A DNA stretch of 59,790 nt, from NCBI GenBank assembly GCA_026399895.1, contig JAPLQC010000056.1, positions 2,092-61,881 of the forward strand. Direction: 5' to 3'. The stretch's first letter is position 1, and each line of letters opens with the position of its first letter. Position numbers and translations under genes: made by a program. This document shows positions 28,331-38,684 of this stretch, piece by piece. The notes under the pieces are model-generated. The model did no database searches. It was not told the origin of the DNA and was given only the letters and a program-made list of their open reading frames with translations. The stretch comes from Burkholderiales bacterium. GTDB taxonomy: Bacteria; Pseudomonadota; Gammaproteobacteria; Burkholderiales; Burkholderiaceae_D.

Positions 28331-28702
28331 ATGAGGCAAAGCCAGCGGGGGTTTTCACTGTTCGGATTGATGAGCACCCTGTTGGTGCTAGGTTTATCCG
28401 GCATGCTGGTGACCAGGGCTGCCCCTGGGGTGCTGGAGTACTGGGCCATCAAAAAGGCGGTGGTGGCGGCTGCTGCGGTCTCTGATACACCGGCCGAGTT
28501 GCGTGAGCGTTTTGACCAGATGGCCTCGGTTGGGTTTTCAGATACCCTGAGGGGCAAGGATCTTCAGATTAGCGGTCGGGGCGACACGATGCGGGTTCGT
28601 TTCAAATATGAAAAGAGAATCCCCTTGTTCGGTCCAACCAGCCTGCTGATTGAGTACCGAGGTAGTAACGTCGACGATGGGCAAGACGAGGCTGCGAACT
28701 AG
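28331..28702 (+). CDS. DUF4845 family protein with pilin-like N-terminus
   Basis: The 123-residue protein starts MRQSQRGFSLFGLMSTLLVLG, resembling the type IV pilin or pseudopilin N-terminus (basic residues, Gly-Phe, then a hydrophobic helix) but without the Glu at +5. The remainder is a small soluble domain (RERFDQMASVGFSDTL, RVRFKYEKRIPLFGP) matching DUF4845. It lies between lepB and rnc, as usual in betaproteobacteria. A GTG at 28292 overlapping the lepB stop is an alternative start; 28331 was chosen because it begins the recognisable family region. Function unknown. Confidence 0.85.
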   Translation: MRQSQRGFSLFGLMSTLLVLGLSGMLVTRAAPGVLEYWAIKKAVVAAAAVSDTPAELRERFDQMASVGFSDTLRGKDLQISGRGDTMRVRFKYEKRIPLFGPTSLLIEYRGSNVDDGQDEAAN

Positions 28703-28714
28703 CAGCGAGACGCA

Positions 28715-29593
28715 ATGGATATCGCGCTACTGCAACAACGGCTGGGCCACACCTTCAAGAGCGCTGCGCTTCTGCAGCAGGCATTGACACATCGTAGCCA
28801 TAGCAGCCTGCACAATGAAAGACTCGAGTTCCTCGGCGACTCGGTGCTCAACTGTGTCGTCGCTGCGCTGCTGTTCGAAAAATTCAACAAGATCGACGAA
28901 GGTGATCTGTCGCGACTGCGCGCCAATCTGGTCAAACAGCAGTCGCTCTATGAAATCGCGCAGCGGCTCGAGTTATCTCAGTTTCTGCGCTTAGGCGAGG
29001 GCGAGTTGAAGTCGGGTGGTTTTCGTCGTCCCTCGATTCTCGCTGACACGCTCGAGGCCTTGTTCGGTGCGATCTATCTCGACAGTGGTTTCGACGCGGC
29101 GCGTGATGTCATTCGCGCCATGTACGTGCCTATCCTGCAAACCGTCGACCCCAAAACATTAGGCAAAGACGCCAAGACACTGCTGCAAGAGTTTTTGCAG
29201 GGTAAAAAGATTCCGCTGCCGCAGTACAACGTGGTTGCGACGCACGGTGCTGCGCATAACCAAGAGTTCGAGATCGAGTGTCTTGTACCCAAACTCGATA
29301 TTCAAGTGTTCGGTACCGGCGGTAGCCGCCGTGCGGGTGAGCAGGCCGCTGCCCGACTGGCGCTCGAGTCAGTACAACTTGCACTGGTTAAGGCGCCGAC
29401 CGAACCCAAGAAAACCCGTCAGCGTACGGCACAGCTGAAGTTGGCGGGTATCGCGACCATACAGTCCGAACCCCCGGAACCCGACAAACGACCAAGCCGG
29501 CAATCCAAGGCCACCGCCAAGGAACAGGATGAGCTGCCGCTGGATGCGGACGCCTCCCACGCCGCGTCAGTCAGTCAAAGTAAATCTGCATGA
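28715..29593 (+). CDS. rnc: Ribonuclease III
   Basis: RNase III cleaves double-stranded RNA in rRNA precursors and mRNAs. The catalytic domain shows the signature ERLEFLGDS at residues 35-43 and the second acidic site near [14 protein letters not shown] double-stranded RNA-binding domain follows (about 155-225). The protein is 292 residues, some 65 longer than E. coli RNase III; the extra C-terminal tail is charged, Lys/Pro/Glu-rich and probably disordered, as in other Burkholderiales. Its stop overlaps the era start by 4 bases. Confidence 0.97.
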   Translation: MDIALLQQRLGHTFKSAALLQQALTHRSHSSLHNERLEFLGDSVLNCVVAALLFEKFNKIDEGDLSRLRANLVKQQSLYEIAQRLELSQFLRLGEGELKSGGFRRPSILADTLEALFGAIYLDSGFDAARDVIRAMYVPILQTVDPKTLGKDAKTLLQEFLQGKKIPLPQYNVVATHGAAHNQEFEIECLVPKLDIQVFGTGGSRRAGEQAAARLALESVQLALVKAPTEPKKTRQRTAQLKLAGIATIQSEPPEPDKRPSRQSKATAKEQDELPLDADASHAASVSQSKSA

Positions 29594-30492
29594 GCACTGA
29601 GCCCGCCGCCGCTGGTTTTCGTTGCGGCTACATTGCGATTGTCGGGCGGCCCAATGTGGGCAAGTCCACGCTCATGAACAAACTGGTCGGAGCCAAGGTC
29701 AGTATCACCTCGCGTAAGGCACAAACCACGCGTCACCGCATCACTGGCATACAAACCCATGACAATGCGCAGTATGTATACATCGATACGCCCGGCTTCC
29801 AAACGCGTCATAGCAATGCGCTCAACAAGACACTAAATCGAACCGTCACCACGACGCTCACCGCCGCCGATGTGGTGCTGTTCGTGGTTGAGGCAGGGCA
29901 TTTCGGTGATGCCGATGCAAAAGTATTGTCGCTGTTGCCGTCGACGGTACCGGCCATCCTCGTCATCAACAAAGCTGATCATGTTAAAGACAAAGCCATC
30001 TTGATGAAGTTTGCGCAGGAGGTCGCGCAAAAATTTGATTTCGCAGCGATCGTGCCGGTGTCGGCCAAGCAAGGCTTTCAGCTGGATAGGCTTGAAGGCG
30101 AGATTCGCCAGCATCTACCCGAAGGCGAACGGATTTTCGATGACGACGATATTACCGATCGCAGCGAAAAATTCCTCGCTGCTGAAATCGTGCGTGAGAA
30201 AGTCTTCCGCTTTGTGGGTGATGAGCTGCCGTATACCAGCACAGTGATCATCGAGCAGTTCGAGCAGGAAGGTAACTTGCGTCGTGTGTTTGCCGCTATT
30301 CTGGTCGGACGTGATGCACACAAGGCCATGCTGATCGGGCAGAAGGGCGCCCGACTCAAAGAGATTTCTACCCAAGCGCGGCTCGATATGGAGAAGCTAT
30401 TCGGCGGCAAGGTCTATCTCGAAATCTGGGTCAAGGTGAAATCTGGTTGGGCAGACAACGAGGCTTCACTGCGTGCCTACGGCTACGAGTGA
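29590..30492 (+). CDS. era: GTPase Era
   Basis: Era is an essential GTPase that binds the 3' end of 16S rRNA during 30S assembly. The 300-residue protein has G1 at 19-27 (GRPNVGKST), G3 DTPGF, G4 NKAD and the C-terminal KH domain ([21 protein letters not shown]). It overlaps rnc by 4 bases, and recO starts 3 bases after its stop, the conserved rnc-era-recO operon. Confidence 0.98.
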   Translation: MSTEPAAAGFRCGYIAIVGRPNVGKSTLMNKLVGAKVSITSRKAQTTRHRITGIQTHDNAQYVYIDTPGFQTRHSNALNKTLNRTVTTTLTAADVVLFVVEAGHFGDADAKVLSLLPSTVPAILVINKADHVKDKAILMKFAQEVAQKFDFAAIVPVSAKQGFQLDRLEGEIRQHLPEGERIFDDDDITDRSEKFLAAEIVREKVFRFVGDELPYTSTVIIEQFEQEGNLRRVFAAILVGRDAHKAMLIGQKGARLKEISTQARLDMEKLFGGKVYLEIWVKVKSGWADNEASLRAYGYE

Positions 30493-30495
30493 GTC

Positions 30496-31275
30496 ATGGA
30501 CGCGCCAGTCAAACAGCCTGCGACCAGTAGCAAGTCGACCGCGCGGAGTACATCGGTTGAGCGTGAACATCGCGTCATCGCACAACCCGGCTTTGTTCTG
30601 CACAGCTACCCGTACAAAGAAACCAGTCTAATCGTTGAAGTATTCGCACGCGATTACGGTCGCGTGCCAGTGGTCGCCAAGGGTGCCAAGCGTCCGCATT
30701 CCAAGTTGCGTGGCGTACTGCAAACCTTTCAGCCGCTGCAACTGAGTTGGAGTGGTAAGTCCGAGGTGCGTACCCTGATCTCGGCTGAATGGGTCGGTGG
30801 CTTGCTGCCGGTCGAGGGCTCGGCCCTGTTATGCGGGTTTTATCTGAATGAGTTATTGGTCAAGCTACTGGCGCGCGACGATCCGCACCCGGTATTGTTT
30901 GATGCGTATATGTCGGCCTTGAACCAACTCGCTCATGGCGAACCAGCGGGCATCGTGCTGCGTAAGTTCGAGCTGCAGCTGCTTAAAGAATCGGGTGTCG
31001 CTGGCCAACTCACCGAGCTGGGGCAGGGCGGTGAGCAAGTCGAGCCAGCGCGTTATTATGTGTTTGAGCCAGAGCGTGGGCCTCGCGCGGCAGTCGCCAG
31101 CGATACGCTTCCTGTGGTGTCGGGTAAAACACTGATCGACATGGAAGCAGGCGATTACAGCGATAGCGTCACGCAACAGCAGAGTAAATTCTTGATGCGT
31201 CATTTACTGGCGCATCACCTTGGCGGGGTAACCCTGAACACGCGGCAGATTTTGATCGATCTGCTACAGCTTTGA
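30496..31275 (+). CDS. recO: DNA repair protein RecO
   Basis: RecO works with RecR to load RecA onto SSB-coated single-stranded DNA. The 259-residue protein has the N-terminal OB fold ([26 protein letters not shown] followed by [21 protein letters not shown]) and the helical C-terminal domain. It has a short Ser/Thr-rich N-terminal extension before the OB fold. No zinc cysteines are seen, as usual in this phylum. It follows era by 3 bases and precedes pdxJ by 10. Confidence 0.95.
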   Translation: MDAPVKQPATSSKSTARSTSVEREHRVIAQPGFVLHSYPYKETSLIVEVFARDYGRVPVVAKGAKRPHSKLRGVLQTFQPLQLSWSGKSEVRTLISAEWVGGLLPVEGSALLCGFYLNELLVKLLARDDPHPVLFDAYMSALNQLAHGEPAGIVLRKFELQLLKESGVAGQLTELGQGGEQVEPARYYVFEPERGPRAAVASDTLPVVSGKTLIDMEAGDYSDSVTQQQSKFLMRHLLAHHLGGVTLNTRQILIDLLQL

Positions 31276-31285
31276 CGACAACAGC

Positions 31286-32050
31286 ATGAGCTTCCTGAAT
31301 CCGACCAGCGCAGTGATCGACCTGGGTGTCAATATCGATCACGTTGCCACCTTGCGCAATGCGCGTGGCACGGTATATCCCGATCCCTTGCAAGCAGCGC
31401 TACTGGCAGAGCAGGCAGGTGCCGACGTGATCACCTTGCATCTGCGTGAAGACAGACGCCATATCAAAGATGCCGATGTTGAGCTGATTCGCCCACGCCT
31501 GACCACGCGCATGAATCTCGAATCAGCCATCACCGAAGAAATGCTCGAGATCGCCTGCCGCATTCAACCGCAGGATGTGTGCCTGGTGCCAGAGCGTCGC
31601 AATGAAGTCACCACCGAGGGTGGGCTGGATGTCATACGTTTTTACGATGACGTGAAGCGTGCCTGCGCCCAGCTCGCACAAGCAGGTATTCGCGTCTCCT
31701 TGTTTATTGATGCTGATGCCGAACAGATTCGTGCTTCGGCCGAAGCGGGTGCGCCCGTCATCGAGCTTCACACCGGGCGCTACGCGGATACCGAAGGTGA
31801 AGAGCAGCAGCGAGAGCTCGAGCGTATTCGCGCCGGTGTTGCTACCGGTGTTCGCCATGGCTTGAAGGTGAACGCGGGTCACGGACTGCACTACACCAAT
31901 GTGCAAGCGATTGCCGCGATACCTGAAATCGCCGAGCTGAATATCGGCCATGCCATCGTCGCGCATGCGGTGTTTGTTGGATGGGAAAACGCGGTGCGCG
32001 AGATGAAAGCCATCATGACGCAGACAAGACACGCCGCACTGCACGCATGA
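31286..32050 (+). CDS. pdxJ: Pyridoxine 5'-phosphate synthase
   Basis: PdxJ closes the ring of vitamin B6 by condensing 3-amino-2-oxopropyl phosphate with 1-deoxyxylulose 5-phosphate. The 254-residue TIM-barrel protein shows [17 protein letters not shown] at the N-terminus, [23 protein letters not shown] and [10 protein letters not shown], all conserved phosphate and substrate loops. Its stop overlaps the acpS ATG by 4 bases. Confidence 0.98.
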   Translation: MSFLNPTSAVIDLGVNIDHVATLRNARGTVYPDPLQAALLAEQAGADVITLHLREDRRHIKDADVELIRPRLTTRMNLESAITEEMLEIACRIQPQDVCLVPERRNEVTTEGGLDVIRFYDDVKRACAQLAQAGIRVSLFIDADAEQIRASAEAGAPVIELHTGRYADTEGEEQQRELERIRAGVATGVRHGLKVNAGHGLHYTNVQAIAAIPEIAELNIGHAIVAHAVFVGWENAVREMKAIMTQTRHAALHA

Positions 32051-32439
32051 TCTTCGGGCTTGGTACAGACATTATCCGGATTGATCGTATCGCTGCGGCG
32101 GTAGCGCGGCATGGTGATCGTTTCGCGCAGCGTATCCTCGGGCCGCAGGAAATGGAAAAATACCTTCGCCGCAAAGCCAAGGTCGAGACCCGTGGGCTAC
32201 GCTTTCTGGCGACGCGCTTCGCTGCTAAAGAAGCATTCTCGAAAGCGATTGGTCTGGGTATGCGCATGCCCATGACCTGGCGCTCAGCACAATTCCTTAA
32301 CGCACCGAGTGGCAAGCCGACTGTTGTGACCAGTGGCGCACTGACCGATTTCATGCAAACGCATGGCATCAGCGCGCAGGTGTCTATCAGTGATGAGGCA
32401 GAATACGCGGTTGCTTTTGTCATCGTGGAGAAACTATGA
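32047..32439 (+). CDS. acpS: Holo-ACP synthase
   Basis: AcpS transfers 4'-phosphopantetheine from CoA to Ser37 of the ACP encoded at 20250-20489. The 130-residue protein starts [15 protein letters not shown], with the Mg-binding Asp of GTDI, and has the [13 protein letters not shown] motif. The upstream in-frame extension lies inside pdxJ and is rejected in favour of the ATG at 32047, which overlaps the pdxJ stop. nagZ follows with another 4-base overlap. Confidence 0.97.
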   Translation: MIFGLGTDIIRIDRIAAAVARHGDRFAQRILGPQEMEKYLRRKAKVETRGLRFLATRFAAKEAFSKAIGLGMRMPMTWRSAQFLNAPSGKPTVVTSGALTDFMQTHGISAQVSISDEAEYAVAFVIVEKL

Positions 32440-33476
32440 GTACTGCTGTACAGCCGCTTGGGCCAGTGATGCTGGATGTGGTGGGCAAGTCTTTGTCAGA
32501 CGACGACTTGCGGCGCTTGCATCATCCACTCACCGGTGGCGTGATTCTGTTCGCGCGCAATTATGAGAGCCGCGCGCAAGTGACTGCGCTGTGTGCAGAG
32601 ATTCATCGCGCACGCCCCGGTATCTTGATCGCGGTCGATCATGAAGGTGGTCGCGTACAGCGCTTCCGTAGCGATGGCTTCACCCGCTTGCCTGCCATGC
32701 GCAGCCTTGGTCAATTGTGGGATCGTGATGTGCTCGAGTCCTGCAAGGCGGCGACTGCGCTGGGTTATGTGCTGGCAGCCGAGTTGCGCGCCTGCGGTGT
32801 AGATTTATCCTTCAGGCCTGTGCTCGATCTTGACTATGGTCCGTCCGAGGTGATCGGCGATCGTGCATTTCACCGCGACCCACGTGTGGTCACGATGCTC
32901 GCAAAAAATATCAATCACGGATTACTGCAAGCAGGTATGTCGAACTGCGGCAAGCACTTTCCCGGGCATGGTTTTGTTGCAGCGGATTCGCATATTGCGA
33001 TTCCGGTTGATGAGCGCGATCCAAAAGATATTCTTAAAGAAGATGCAGCGCCCTATGGCTGGTTGGGCATGAGTTTGTCGGCGGTGATGCCGGCGCATGT
33101 GATCTACCCGTTTTTTGATAGCCAGCCGGCAGGTTTCTCGCGCAAGTGGCTGAGCTTGCTGCGTGATGAGTTGGGCTTTGAGGGTGTGATCTTCAGCGAT
33201 GATTTATCGATGGAAGGCGCCAGTGTGGCAGGCAATGTCGTGCAAGGCGCACATGCGGCTTTGAAAGCGGGCTGTGACATGGTGCTGGTATGTAATTCAC
33301 CGGACAAGGCCGATCAATTGCTGGCAGGTTTGGACCCCACGGTGGCGATTGATGCGAAGCGTTCGGCGGCGCGCATTGCGGCGCTGGTGCCGACATCGCC
33401 GGCAAAGACCTGGGATGAGCTGCAGGCGGATCCTGTTTACAAGGCGGCGCACAAGTTGGTGCAATCACTCGAATGA
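32436..33476 (+). CDS. nagZ: Beta-N-acetylhexosaminidase NagZ
   Basis: NagZ is a cytoplasmic glycoside hydrolase family 3 enzyme that removes N-acetylglucosamine from muropeptides in cell-wall recycling. The 346-residue protein has [14 protein letters not shown], the KHFPGHG motif at about residues 172-178 followed by the DSH catalytic dyad, and the nucleophile region [10 protein letters not shown]. Its start overlaps the acpS stop by 4 bases; this is the last gene of the lepA-to-nagZ run and is followed by a hairpin. Confidence 0.97.
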   Translation: MSTAVQPLGPVMLDVVGKSLSDDDLRRLHHPLTGGVILFARNYESRAQVTALCAEIHRARPGILIAVDHEGGRVQRFRSDGFTRLPAMRSLGQLWDRDVLESCKAATALGYVLAAELRACGVDLSFRPVLDLDYGPSEVIGDRAFHRDPRVVTMLAKNINHGLLQAGMSNCGKHFPGHGFVAADSHIAIPVDERDPKDILKEDAAPYGWLGMSLSAVMPAHVIYPFFDSQPAGFSRKWLSLLRDELGFEGVIFSDDLSMEGASVAGNVVQGAHAALKAGCDMVLVCNSPDKADQLLAGLDPTVAIDAKRSAARIAALVPTSPAKTWDELQADPVYKAAHKLVQSLE

Positions 33477-33481
33477 AGTTA

Positions 33482-33517
33482 ACTGGATCCTTGCCTCCGC
33501 TGGGATCCAGTAATTTT
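33482..33517 (+). terminator. Probable terminator after nagZ
   Basis: A perfect 9-base inverted repeat (ACTGGATCC at 33482-33490, GGATCCAGT at 33503-33511) around a 12-base loop is followed by AATTTTAA. It starts 5 bases past the nagZ stop. The U run is short, so termination may be partial before uvrC. Confidence 0.55.
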
Positions 33518-33546
33518 AAGCATTAGCGGCGACTGTTATTTATCTG

Positions 33547-35403
33547 ATGGACGACACCAACAACCCACCGGATCCCCGTGCAGCGCTGCTCGAAGAAGTT
33601 GCGCAGTTACCGCATTTGCCGGGTGTGTATCGTTACTTCGATGCGCAAGACAAGCTGCTGTATGTTGGTAAAGCGCGCGACCTAAAAAAGCGCGTTTCAA
33701 GTTACTTTCAAAAAAATCTGGCCAGCCCGCGGACAGCGATGATGGTCGAACGCATCATGCGTCTCGAAACCACCGTCACGCGCAGCGAAGCTGAGGCGCT
33801 GATCTTGGAAAGTAACCTGATCAAGACGCAGCAGCCGCGCTACAACATCCTGTTCCGTGACGATAAGTCCTACCCCTATCTCAAGCTATCGGCAGGCGAA
33901 TTCCCGCGCATGTCGTACTACCGCGGCGCAGTCGATAAAAAGAGTCAGTACTTCGGGCCTTATCCAAGCGCCTGGGCAGTCAAGCAGTCGATGGAGATTC
34001 TGCAAAAAATCTTCTTGCTGCGTACCTGCGAAGACTCGGTGTTTCAGAATCGCACCCGACCCTGCCTGCTGCATCAGATTCATCGCTGTAGTGCGCCGTG
34101 TGTGAACTTCATCAGCCAGCTAGACTATGCGGTCGACGTCGACAATGCAGCGCAATTTTTGCGTGGCCGACAAACCGAGCTGATGGACAACCTCGAGCGC
34201 AAGATGCACGCTTTTTCTGCCGAGCTGAAATTCGAGCAGGCCGCTGTTGTTCGCAACCAGATTACAGCGCTATCACGCGTGCTGCATCAGCAGAGTATGG
34301 AAACCGTCGGTGATGCTGATATCGACATAATTGCGGTGGTGGTGCAGGGCGGCCGCGCCTGCGTCAATCTGGCGATGGTGCGGGGTGGTCGGCATTTAGG
34401 TGATCGCGCTTATTTCCCAACGCAAGTCGACATGGCGCTCGCAGTCGACAGTAGTGTTGACCAAGAGGTACTCAAAGCCTTCCTCGCACAGCACTATGCT
34501 GACAAGTTCATTCCCGGTGTATTGATTCTGAATATTGAACTCGACGAACCCGAGCTGATGGTGGCCTTGATGGAGCAATGCGGGCACCGCATTCAGCTGG
34601 TGTTTCAGCCGCAGGGTAAGCGCCGCGATTGGCAGCAAATGGCGGAGAAGGGTGCGCAGATTGCATTAGCGCGTGTGCTGGCCGAGCAGGGCTCGCAGCA
34701 ATCTCGCACGCGAGCATTGGCCGAGACGCTGGGCATGGACAGTGCCGATCTGGATAAGCTACGCATTGAGTGTTTTGATATTAGCCACACACAAGGTGAG
34801 GCCACGCAGGCGTCCTGTGTGATCTATCAGCACCACCAGATGCAGAGCGGTGACTACCGACGTTACAACATCACCGACATTACCCCAGGCGATGACTACG
34901 CAGCCATGCGGCAAGTGCTGATGCGTCGATATGAAAAAGTAGCGAATGGCGATGGTGTGATGCCCGATCTGGTGTTGATCGATGGCGGTAAAGGTCAGGT
35001 TGAGATGGCGCGACAAGTGCTGGCCGAGCTTGGGCTGGATATCAGCCTGATCGTCGGCGTTGCCAAAGGTGAGGGGCGCAAGGTAGGGCTGGAGACGCTG
35101 ATCTTCGCCGATGGTCGTGAGTCACTCGAGTTGGGCAAGGAATCCGCCGCGCTGATGCTGGTGGCGCAGATTCGTGACGAGGCGCATCGATTCGCGATTA
35201 CTGGCATGCGCGCCAAACGCGCCAAAGCCCGGCAGACCTCGCGGCTGGAAGAGATCGAAGGTATCGGCCCCAAGCGTCGCCAGAAACTGCTCGCCCGCTT
35301 TGGCGGGATCAAGGGTGTGATGGATGCCAGCGTCGACGATCTGGCCTCGGTCGAGGGCATCTCGCGCCAGCTCGCCGAAGACATCTACCGGCAGCTACAT
35401 TGA
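33547..35403 (+). CDS. uvrC: Excinuclease ABC subunit C
   Basis: UvrC makes both incisions around DNA lesions in nucleotide excision repair. The 618-residue protein has the GIY-YIG nuclease domain ([26 protein letters not shown] region, residues 20-50), a UVR motif near 210-240 ([23 protein letters not shown]), the RNase H-like 5' incision domain ([22 protein letters not shown]) and C-terminal helix-hairpin-helix motifs ([20 protein letters not shown]). Length is normal. I see no LexA box upstream. pgsA follows 36 bases later. Confidence 0.98.
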   Translation: MDDTNNPPDPRAALLEEVAQLPHLPGVYRYFDAQDKLLYVGKARDLKKRVSSYFQKNLASPRTAMMVERIMRLETTVTRSEAEALILESNLIKTQQPRYNILFRDDKSYPYLKLSAGEFPRMSYYRGAVDKKSQYFGPYPSAWAVKQSMEILQKIFLLRTCEDSVFQNRTRPCLLHQIHRCSAPCVNFISQLDYAVDVDNAAQFLRGRQTELMDNLERKMHAFSAELKFEQAAVVRNQITALSRVLHQQSMETVGDADIDIIAVVVQGGRACVNLAMVRGGRHLGDRAYFPTQVDMALAVDSSVDQEVLKAFLAQHYADKFIPGVLILNIELDEPELMVALMEQCGHRIQLVFQPQGKRRDWQQMAEKGAQIALARVLAEQGSQQSRTRALAETLGMDSADLDKLRIECFDISHTQGEATQASCVIYQHHQMQSGDYRRYNITDITPGDDYAAMRQVLMRRYEKVANGDGVMPDLVLIDGGKGQVEMARQVLAELGLDISLIVGVAKGEGRKVGLETLIFADGRESLELGKESAALMLVAQIRDEAHRFAITGMRAKRAKARQTSRLEEIEGIGPKRRQKLLARFGGIKGVMDASVDDLASVEGISRQLAEDIYRQLH

Positions 35404-35439
35404 ATTACAATCAGCGGCAGTTCTCTTCTTAATCCTCGC

Positions 35440-36021
35440 ATGCCTCTCAACATACCGATCCTGCTGACTTGGTTGCGCGTGGCACTCATCCCACTCGTGG
35501 TGGGGGTGTTCTTCCTGCCCGATCATTGGATGACGCTATACGATCGTGGGCTGGCTGCGACCGCGATTTTCATTGTCGCTGCACTGACCGACTGGTTTGA
35601 CGGTTATCTGGCGCGACGCTGGAACCAGACCTCCGCCTTCGGTGCGTTTCTAGATCCAGTGGCCGACAAATTGATGGTCGCCGGCGCTTTGCTGCTGCTG
35701 GTGCAGCTGGGTCGCACCAACGCGATCATCGCTTTCATTATCATCGGCCGCGAAATTGCCATCTCGGCCTTGCGTGAGTGGATGGCGCAGATCGGCGCCG
35801 CCAAATCGGTGGCGGTCAGCTCCCTCGGCAAGGTCAAGACGGCGGCGCAAATGGTGGCAATACCCATGCTGCTGTACGCTGAGCCGCTGCTGGGCTTTCT
35901 GCCGACGCTGTTGATTGGTCAAAGATTGCTGGATGCAGCCGCTGTTCTCACCCTGTGGTCGATGTTTTACTACTTGCGCAAGGCTTGGCCCATGATCAAG
36001 GAGCGGCACGAGTCGGGCTAG
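35440..36021 (+). CDS. pgsA: CDP-diacylglycerol--glycerol-3-phosphate 3-phosphatidyltransferase
   Basis: PgsA is an inner-membrane enzyme making phosphatidylglycerol phosphate. The 193-residue protein has the CDP-alcohol phosphotransferase motif beginning DWFDGYLAR and ending GAFLDPVADK, with all conserved Asp residues, inside several hydrophobic helices. The uvrC-pgsA-tRNA order is widespread in proteobacteria. The TAG is followed by the tRNA-Gly promoter 17 bases downstream. Confidence 0.97.
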   Translation: MPLNIPILLTWLRVALIPLVVGVFFLPDHWMTLYDRGLAATAIFIVAALTDWFDGYLARRWNQTSAFGAFLDPVADKLMVAGALLLLVQLGRTNAIIAFIIIGREIAISALREWMAQIGAAKSVAVSSLGKVKTAAQMVAIPMLLYAEPLLGFLPTLLIGQRLLDAAAVLTLWSMFYYLRKAWPMIKERHESG

Positions 36022-36038
36022 CCGCGAGTTGCTGTCAG

Positions 36039-36066
36039 TTGACAAAATTTCTAGCCAAGCTATAAT
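36039..36066 (+). promoter_or_regulatory. Consensus sigma-70 promoter for tRNA-Gly
   Basis: Both boxes match consensus exactly: TTGACA at 36039-36044 and TATAAT at 36061-36066, separated by 16 bases. The tRNA-Gly starts 40 bases after the -10. Downstream of the -10 the sequence has CTCGGGTCTG, a GC-rich stretch that could act as a discriminator. This is the strongest promoter visible in the window. Confidence 0.92.
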
Positions 36067-36105
36067 CTCGGGTCTGTCGTAAAACGCACTGGTTTTATTC
36101 GCGAC

Positions 36106-36181
36106 GCGGGAGTAGCTCAGTTGGTAGAGCGCAACCTTGCCAAGGTTGAGGTCGAGAGTTCGAGACTCTTCTCCCGCTCCA
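36106..36181 (+). tRNA. tRNA-Gly (anticodon GCC)
   Basis: A full cloverleaf can be drawn: acceptor GCGGGAG pairs with CTCCCGC, the anticodon stem CAACC/GGTTG holds loop TTGCCAA with anticodon GCC, and the T arm contains GTTCGAG. Discriminator U is followed by encoded CCA (36179-36181). Total length is 76 with CCA. It lies behind a consensus promoter and ahead of a terminator hairpin. Confidence 0.97.
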
Positions 36182-36188
36182 AATTCCG

Positions 36189-36217
36189 AAGGGAAGCCCA
36201 CAAAGCTTCCCTTTTTT
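36189..36217 (+). terminator. Rho-independent terminator after tRNA-Gly
   Basis: AAGGGAAGC (36189-36197) pairs with GCTTCCCTT (36205-36213) around loop CCACAAA, followed by T residues to 36217. It begins 8 bases after the tRNA CCA end and separates tRNA-Gly from tRNA-Cys. Confidence 0.9.
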
Positions 36218-36295
36218 GTTCGTGAAAGCGGCGTCGTCAATTCAGCACGGCGCAACGCAGCAAACGTCCTTCGCGAGTACAATGCGGCTCCCCTT

Positions 36296-36369
36296 GGCGG
36301 GGTAGCAAAGTGGTTATGCAGCGGCCTGCAAAGCCGTCTACGCCGGTTCGATTCCGACCCCCGCCTCCA
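36296..36369 (+). tRNA. tRNA-Cys (anticodon GCA)
   Basis: Acceptor GGCGGGG pairs with CCCCGCC, the anticodon loop CTGCAAA carries anticodon GCA, and the T loop is GTTCGATTC. Discriminator U and CCA are encoded (36366-36369). Length is 74 with CCA. No strong separate promoter is evident in the 78 bases between it and the preceding terminator. Confidence 0.97.
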
Positions 36370-36377
36370 AATTCCAG

Positions 36378-36402
36378 ACGGCCCCCACGTGGGGCCGTTT
36401 TT
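36378..36402 (+). terminator. Rho-independent terminator after tRNA-Cys
   Basis: ACGGCCCC (36378-36385) pairs with GGGGCCGT (36391-36398) around loop CACGT and is followed by a T run to 36402. It lies 8 bases past the tRNA CCA end. Confidence 0.92.
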
Positions 36403-36524
36403 CATGTCGCACCGCTCGTTGCGCAAATCTCATCTTCCGTCTACATTCGGTTTAATGTTCGGCAACCGAACCCCACTGCTTGGTCTGGCCAATTGATTTC
36501 GCCAGATCCCAAGTGTGAGATAAG

Positions 36525-36545
36525 TCAGCGCGATACCAGCGCTGA
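36525..36545 (+). promoter_or_regulatory. Inverted repeat in the leader of the ABC importer operon
   Basis: TCAGCGC (36525-36531) and GCGCTGA (36539-36545) form a perfect 7-base inverted repeat with a 7-base spacer, ending 7 bases before the AGGAG of the substrate-binding protein gene. A second 7-base repeat (TTCGGTT ... AACCGAA) lies about 60 bases upstream. Either could be an mRNA hairpin or a regulator site; nothing else identifies a function. Confidence 0.4.
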
Positions 36546-36562
36546 CAAAAAGAGGAGACATG

Positions 36563-37813
36563 ATGGCAATCTGTAAGAGCCGGCTGCACTCTGCGTGCGG
36601 TCATTGGTTGGTCGCCGTACTCGCGCCACTATTTTTATTACTGCAGTCGCCCGCGGCACTGGCGCAAGATAACAATAAGCCAGTACGCATTGGTGTACCT
36701 ACTGCGATGCAGTTGCAGGTAGGTCGTGACACCATCACCGCCATCAAAATGGCCGTCGACGAGGTCAACAAGAAGGGCGGCATACTTGGTCGCAAGGTGG
36801 AGTTCGTCGTTGCGGATGAAACCGAGAACCCGGAAACCGGTATCAGTGCGATCCGCAAATTGCTCGCCAATGAAAAAGTCGACGTTCTGATCGGTGGCTA
36901 TACCAGTGGCGTCACGCTGGCGCAATTGCCGCATATCTCCGCCGCAAAAACTATCTACCTTGGTGTTGGTGCGGCTTCGCCCAGCGTGACCAATAAAGTC
37001 AAGACCGACTACGACAATTACAAGTACGTGTTTCGCGTGGGGCCGATCAACTCCGCGCATCAGGCGCGCGCATTGGTGGACTACGTCTCCAATTTCGTCA
37101 TCGGCGAGCTGGGTTACAAGAACATCGCGATCATCGGCGAGAACGCCAAGTGGGTGCAGGATTTGGTGCCACTGCTTTCCAAGGGCGCTAAAGAAGTAGG
37201 TGCCGAGGTCAAGCTGACGGAGTTGTTCGATACGCAGACGTCAGACTTCTCGCCGCTGCTCGCCAAGGTAAAAGCCAGTGGCGCGCAGTACATGATTGTC
37301 ATTGTCTCGCATGGTTCGTCCGACATTCTCGCCAAGCAGTGGCACGATGCCCAGGTGCCGGTGCCCTATGGTGGTGTTGATGTCAAAAGCATGGATGGCG
37401 ATTTCTTCAAGCGCATCGGTGGTAAATCCATCTCGCAGGTCACGGTGAATTTTGCCGTGCGTACACCGCTCACCAAAAAGACCCTGCCATTTTTTGATGA
37501 GTTCAAGAAGCAGTCGCCAAACTACCCGGTGTTTACCGCGTTCTTTGCCTATGACGCGGTGCACTTGTACGCGGACGCCGTCAAACGTGCTGGTAGCTTT
37601 GACACGGATAAGATCATCAAAGAACTCGAAAAAACTCGCCACGAGGGCATCGCCGGTGAGATTAGTTTCGATGAGCAGCATGATCTTCAAACCGGCAAGG
37701 GTAAGTACAACCTGCTGTTCGTGCAGTGGCAAGAAAAAGGTGAGCGCGCAGTCATCTACCCGAAAGAGCTACGCAATGGCGATTTCATCCTGCCACCCTG
37801 GATGAAAAAATAA
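36563..37813 (+). CDS. Branched-chain amino acid-type ABC transporter, periplasmic substrate-binding protein
   Basis: The 416-residue protein has a Sec signal peptide (basic start, then VAVLAPLFLLLQSPAALA, with Gln-Asp-Asn as mature start). The mature part is a type I periplasmic binding fold of the LivJ/Peripla_BP_6 family: VRIGVPTAMQLQVG, IKMAVDEVNKKGGILGRKVE, DVLIGGYTSG, TAFFAYDAVHLYADAV. Substrate may be branched-chain amino acids, amides or other small carboxylates; sequence does not decide. AGGAG at 36553-36557 favours the second of two ATGs (36563 over 36560). It heads a five-gene importer operon. Confidence 0.93.
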   Translation: MAICKSRLHSACGHWLVAVLAPLFLLLQSPAALAQDNNKPVRIGVPTAMQLQVGRDTITAIKMAVDEVNKKGGILGRKVEFVVADETENPETGISAIRKLLANEKVDVLIGGYTSGVTLAQLPHISAAKTIYLGVGAASPSVTNKVKTDYDNYKYVFRVGPINSAHQARALVDYVSNFVIGELGYKNIAIIGENAKWVQDLVPLLSKGAKEVGAEVKLTELFDTQTSDFSPLLAKVKASGAQYMIVIVSHGSSDILAKQWHDAQVPVPYGGVDVKSMDGDFFKRIGGKSISQVTVNFAVRTPLTKKTLPFFDEFKKQSPNYPVFTAFFAYDAVHLYADAVKRAGSFDTDKIIKELEKTRHEGIAGEISFDEQHDLQTGKGKYNLLFVQWQEKGERAVIYPKELRNGDFILPPWMKK

Positions 37814-37822
37814 TCCCACACC

Positions 37823-38674
37823 ATGGAGATCCTCATCCATGGCGCCGTTAGTAGCGCCATCTACGCGATGCTGGCGGTCGGCTTCACCCTGATCTTCGGC
37901 GTGGCAAGGGTGCTTAACCTTGCGCATGGTTCGTTCTATGCGCTGGGAGCGTACGGTACTTATGTGGCCACCGCCATCTTGGGCTGGCCTTTATTGCCCG
38001 CTGCGCTGATGGCGATTGCCTTGGTTGCGCTGTTCGGTGTCGTCATCGAAAAAATCTTCATTCGTCCACTACGCCACTCACAGCTAGGCGTGTTGATGAT
38101 CACACTCGCGATCTCGTTGGTCATTGAGCAGGCTCTGTTCCTGATCTTTGGGTCCGAGTATCGCAACGTACCTGCCTTCATTCAGTCCAAGGTCGCTATT
38201 GGTGGCATTGATATCGCCGGGCAGCGCTTGTTGGCGGTAGCGGTGGCGGTAGTGGCGATTGGTGCCTTGTACTTGTTCATACAACGCACCCGGCTGGGTA
38301 GCGCAATACTTGCGATCTCGCAGGATGCCGAGGCCGCCAAGTACATGGGCATTCCGAGTGATCGTATTTTTTCTTTGGTGATGGCGATCTCGGCAGCGCT
38401 GGCGGCGTTAGCAGGTGTGTTGGCCGGCCCGTTCTTGTCGGTCCAACCCGCCATGCATCTGCTACCAATCATGAAAGCTTTCGCTATTGTGATTGTCGGA
38501 GGGCTCGGTAGTATCCCGGGTAGCATCGTCGCCGCCATGATGCTGGGGTATGCAGAGACAATCGTGGCTTACACGATCTCTAGTAGCTGGACCGAGATTG
38601 TGTCGGTGCTAGCCACCTTGCTGATGCTGGTGTTCAGGCCAGCCGGCATCTTCGGCAAGCGCGCCGCATTCTAG
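37823..38674 (+). CDS. Branched-chain amino acid-type ABC transporter permease (LivH-like)
   Basis: The 283-residue inner-membrane permease has eight or so hydrophobic helices and LivH-family landmarks: GVARVLNLAHGSFYALGAY near the N-terminus, and the cytoplasmic coupling loop AISQDAEAAKYMGIPSDR that contacts the ATPase. It starts 9 bases after the binding-protein gene and would pair with the LivM-like permease. Confidence 0.94.
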   Translation: MEILIHGAVSSAIYAMLAVGFTLIFGVARVLNLAHGSFYALGAYGTYVATAILGWPLLPAALMAIALVALFGVVIEKIFIRPLRHSQLGVLMITLAISLVIEQALFLIFGSEYRNVPAFIQSKVAIGGIDIAGQRLLAVAVAVVAIGALYLFIQRTRLGSAILAISQDAEAAKYMGIPSDRIFSLVMAISAALAALAGVLAGPFLSVQPAMHLLPIMKAFAIVIVGGLGSIPGSIVAAMMLGYAETIVAYTISSSWTEIVSVLATLLMLVFRPAGIFGKRAAF

Positions 38675-38684
38675 GGGTAGAGCG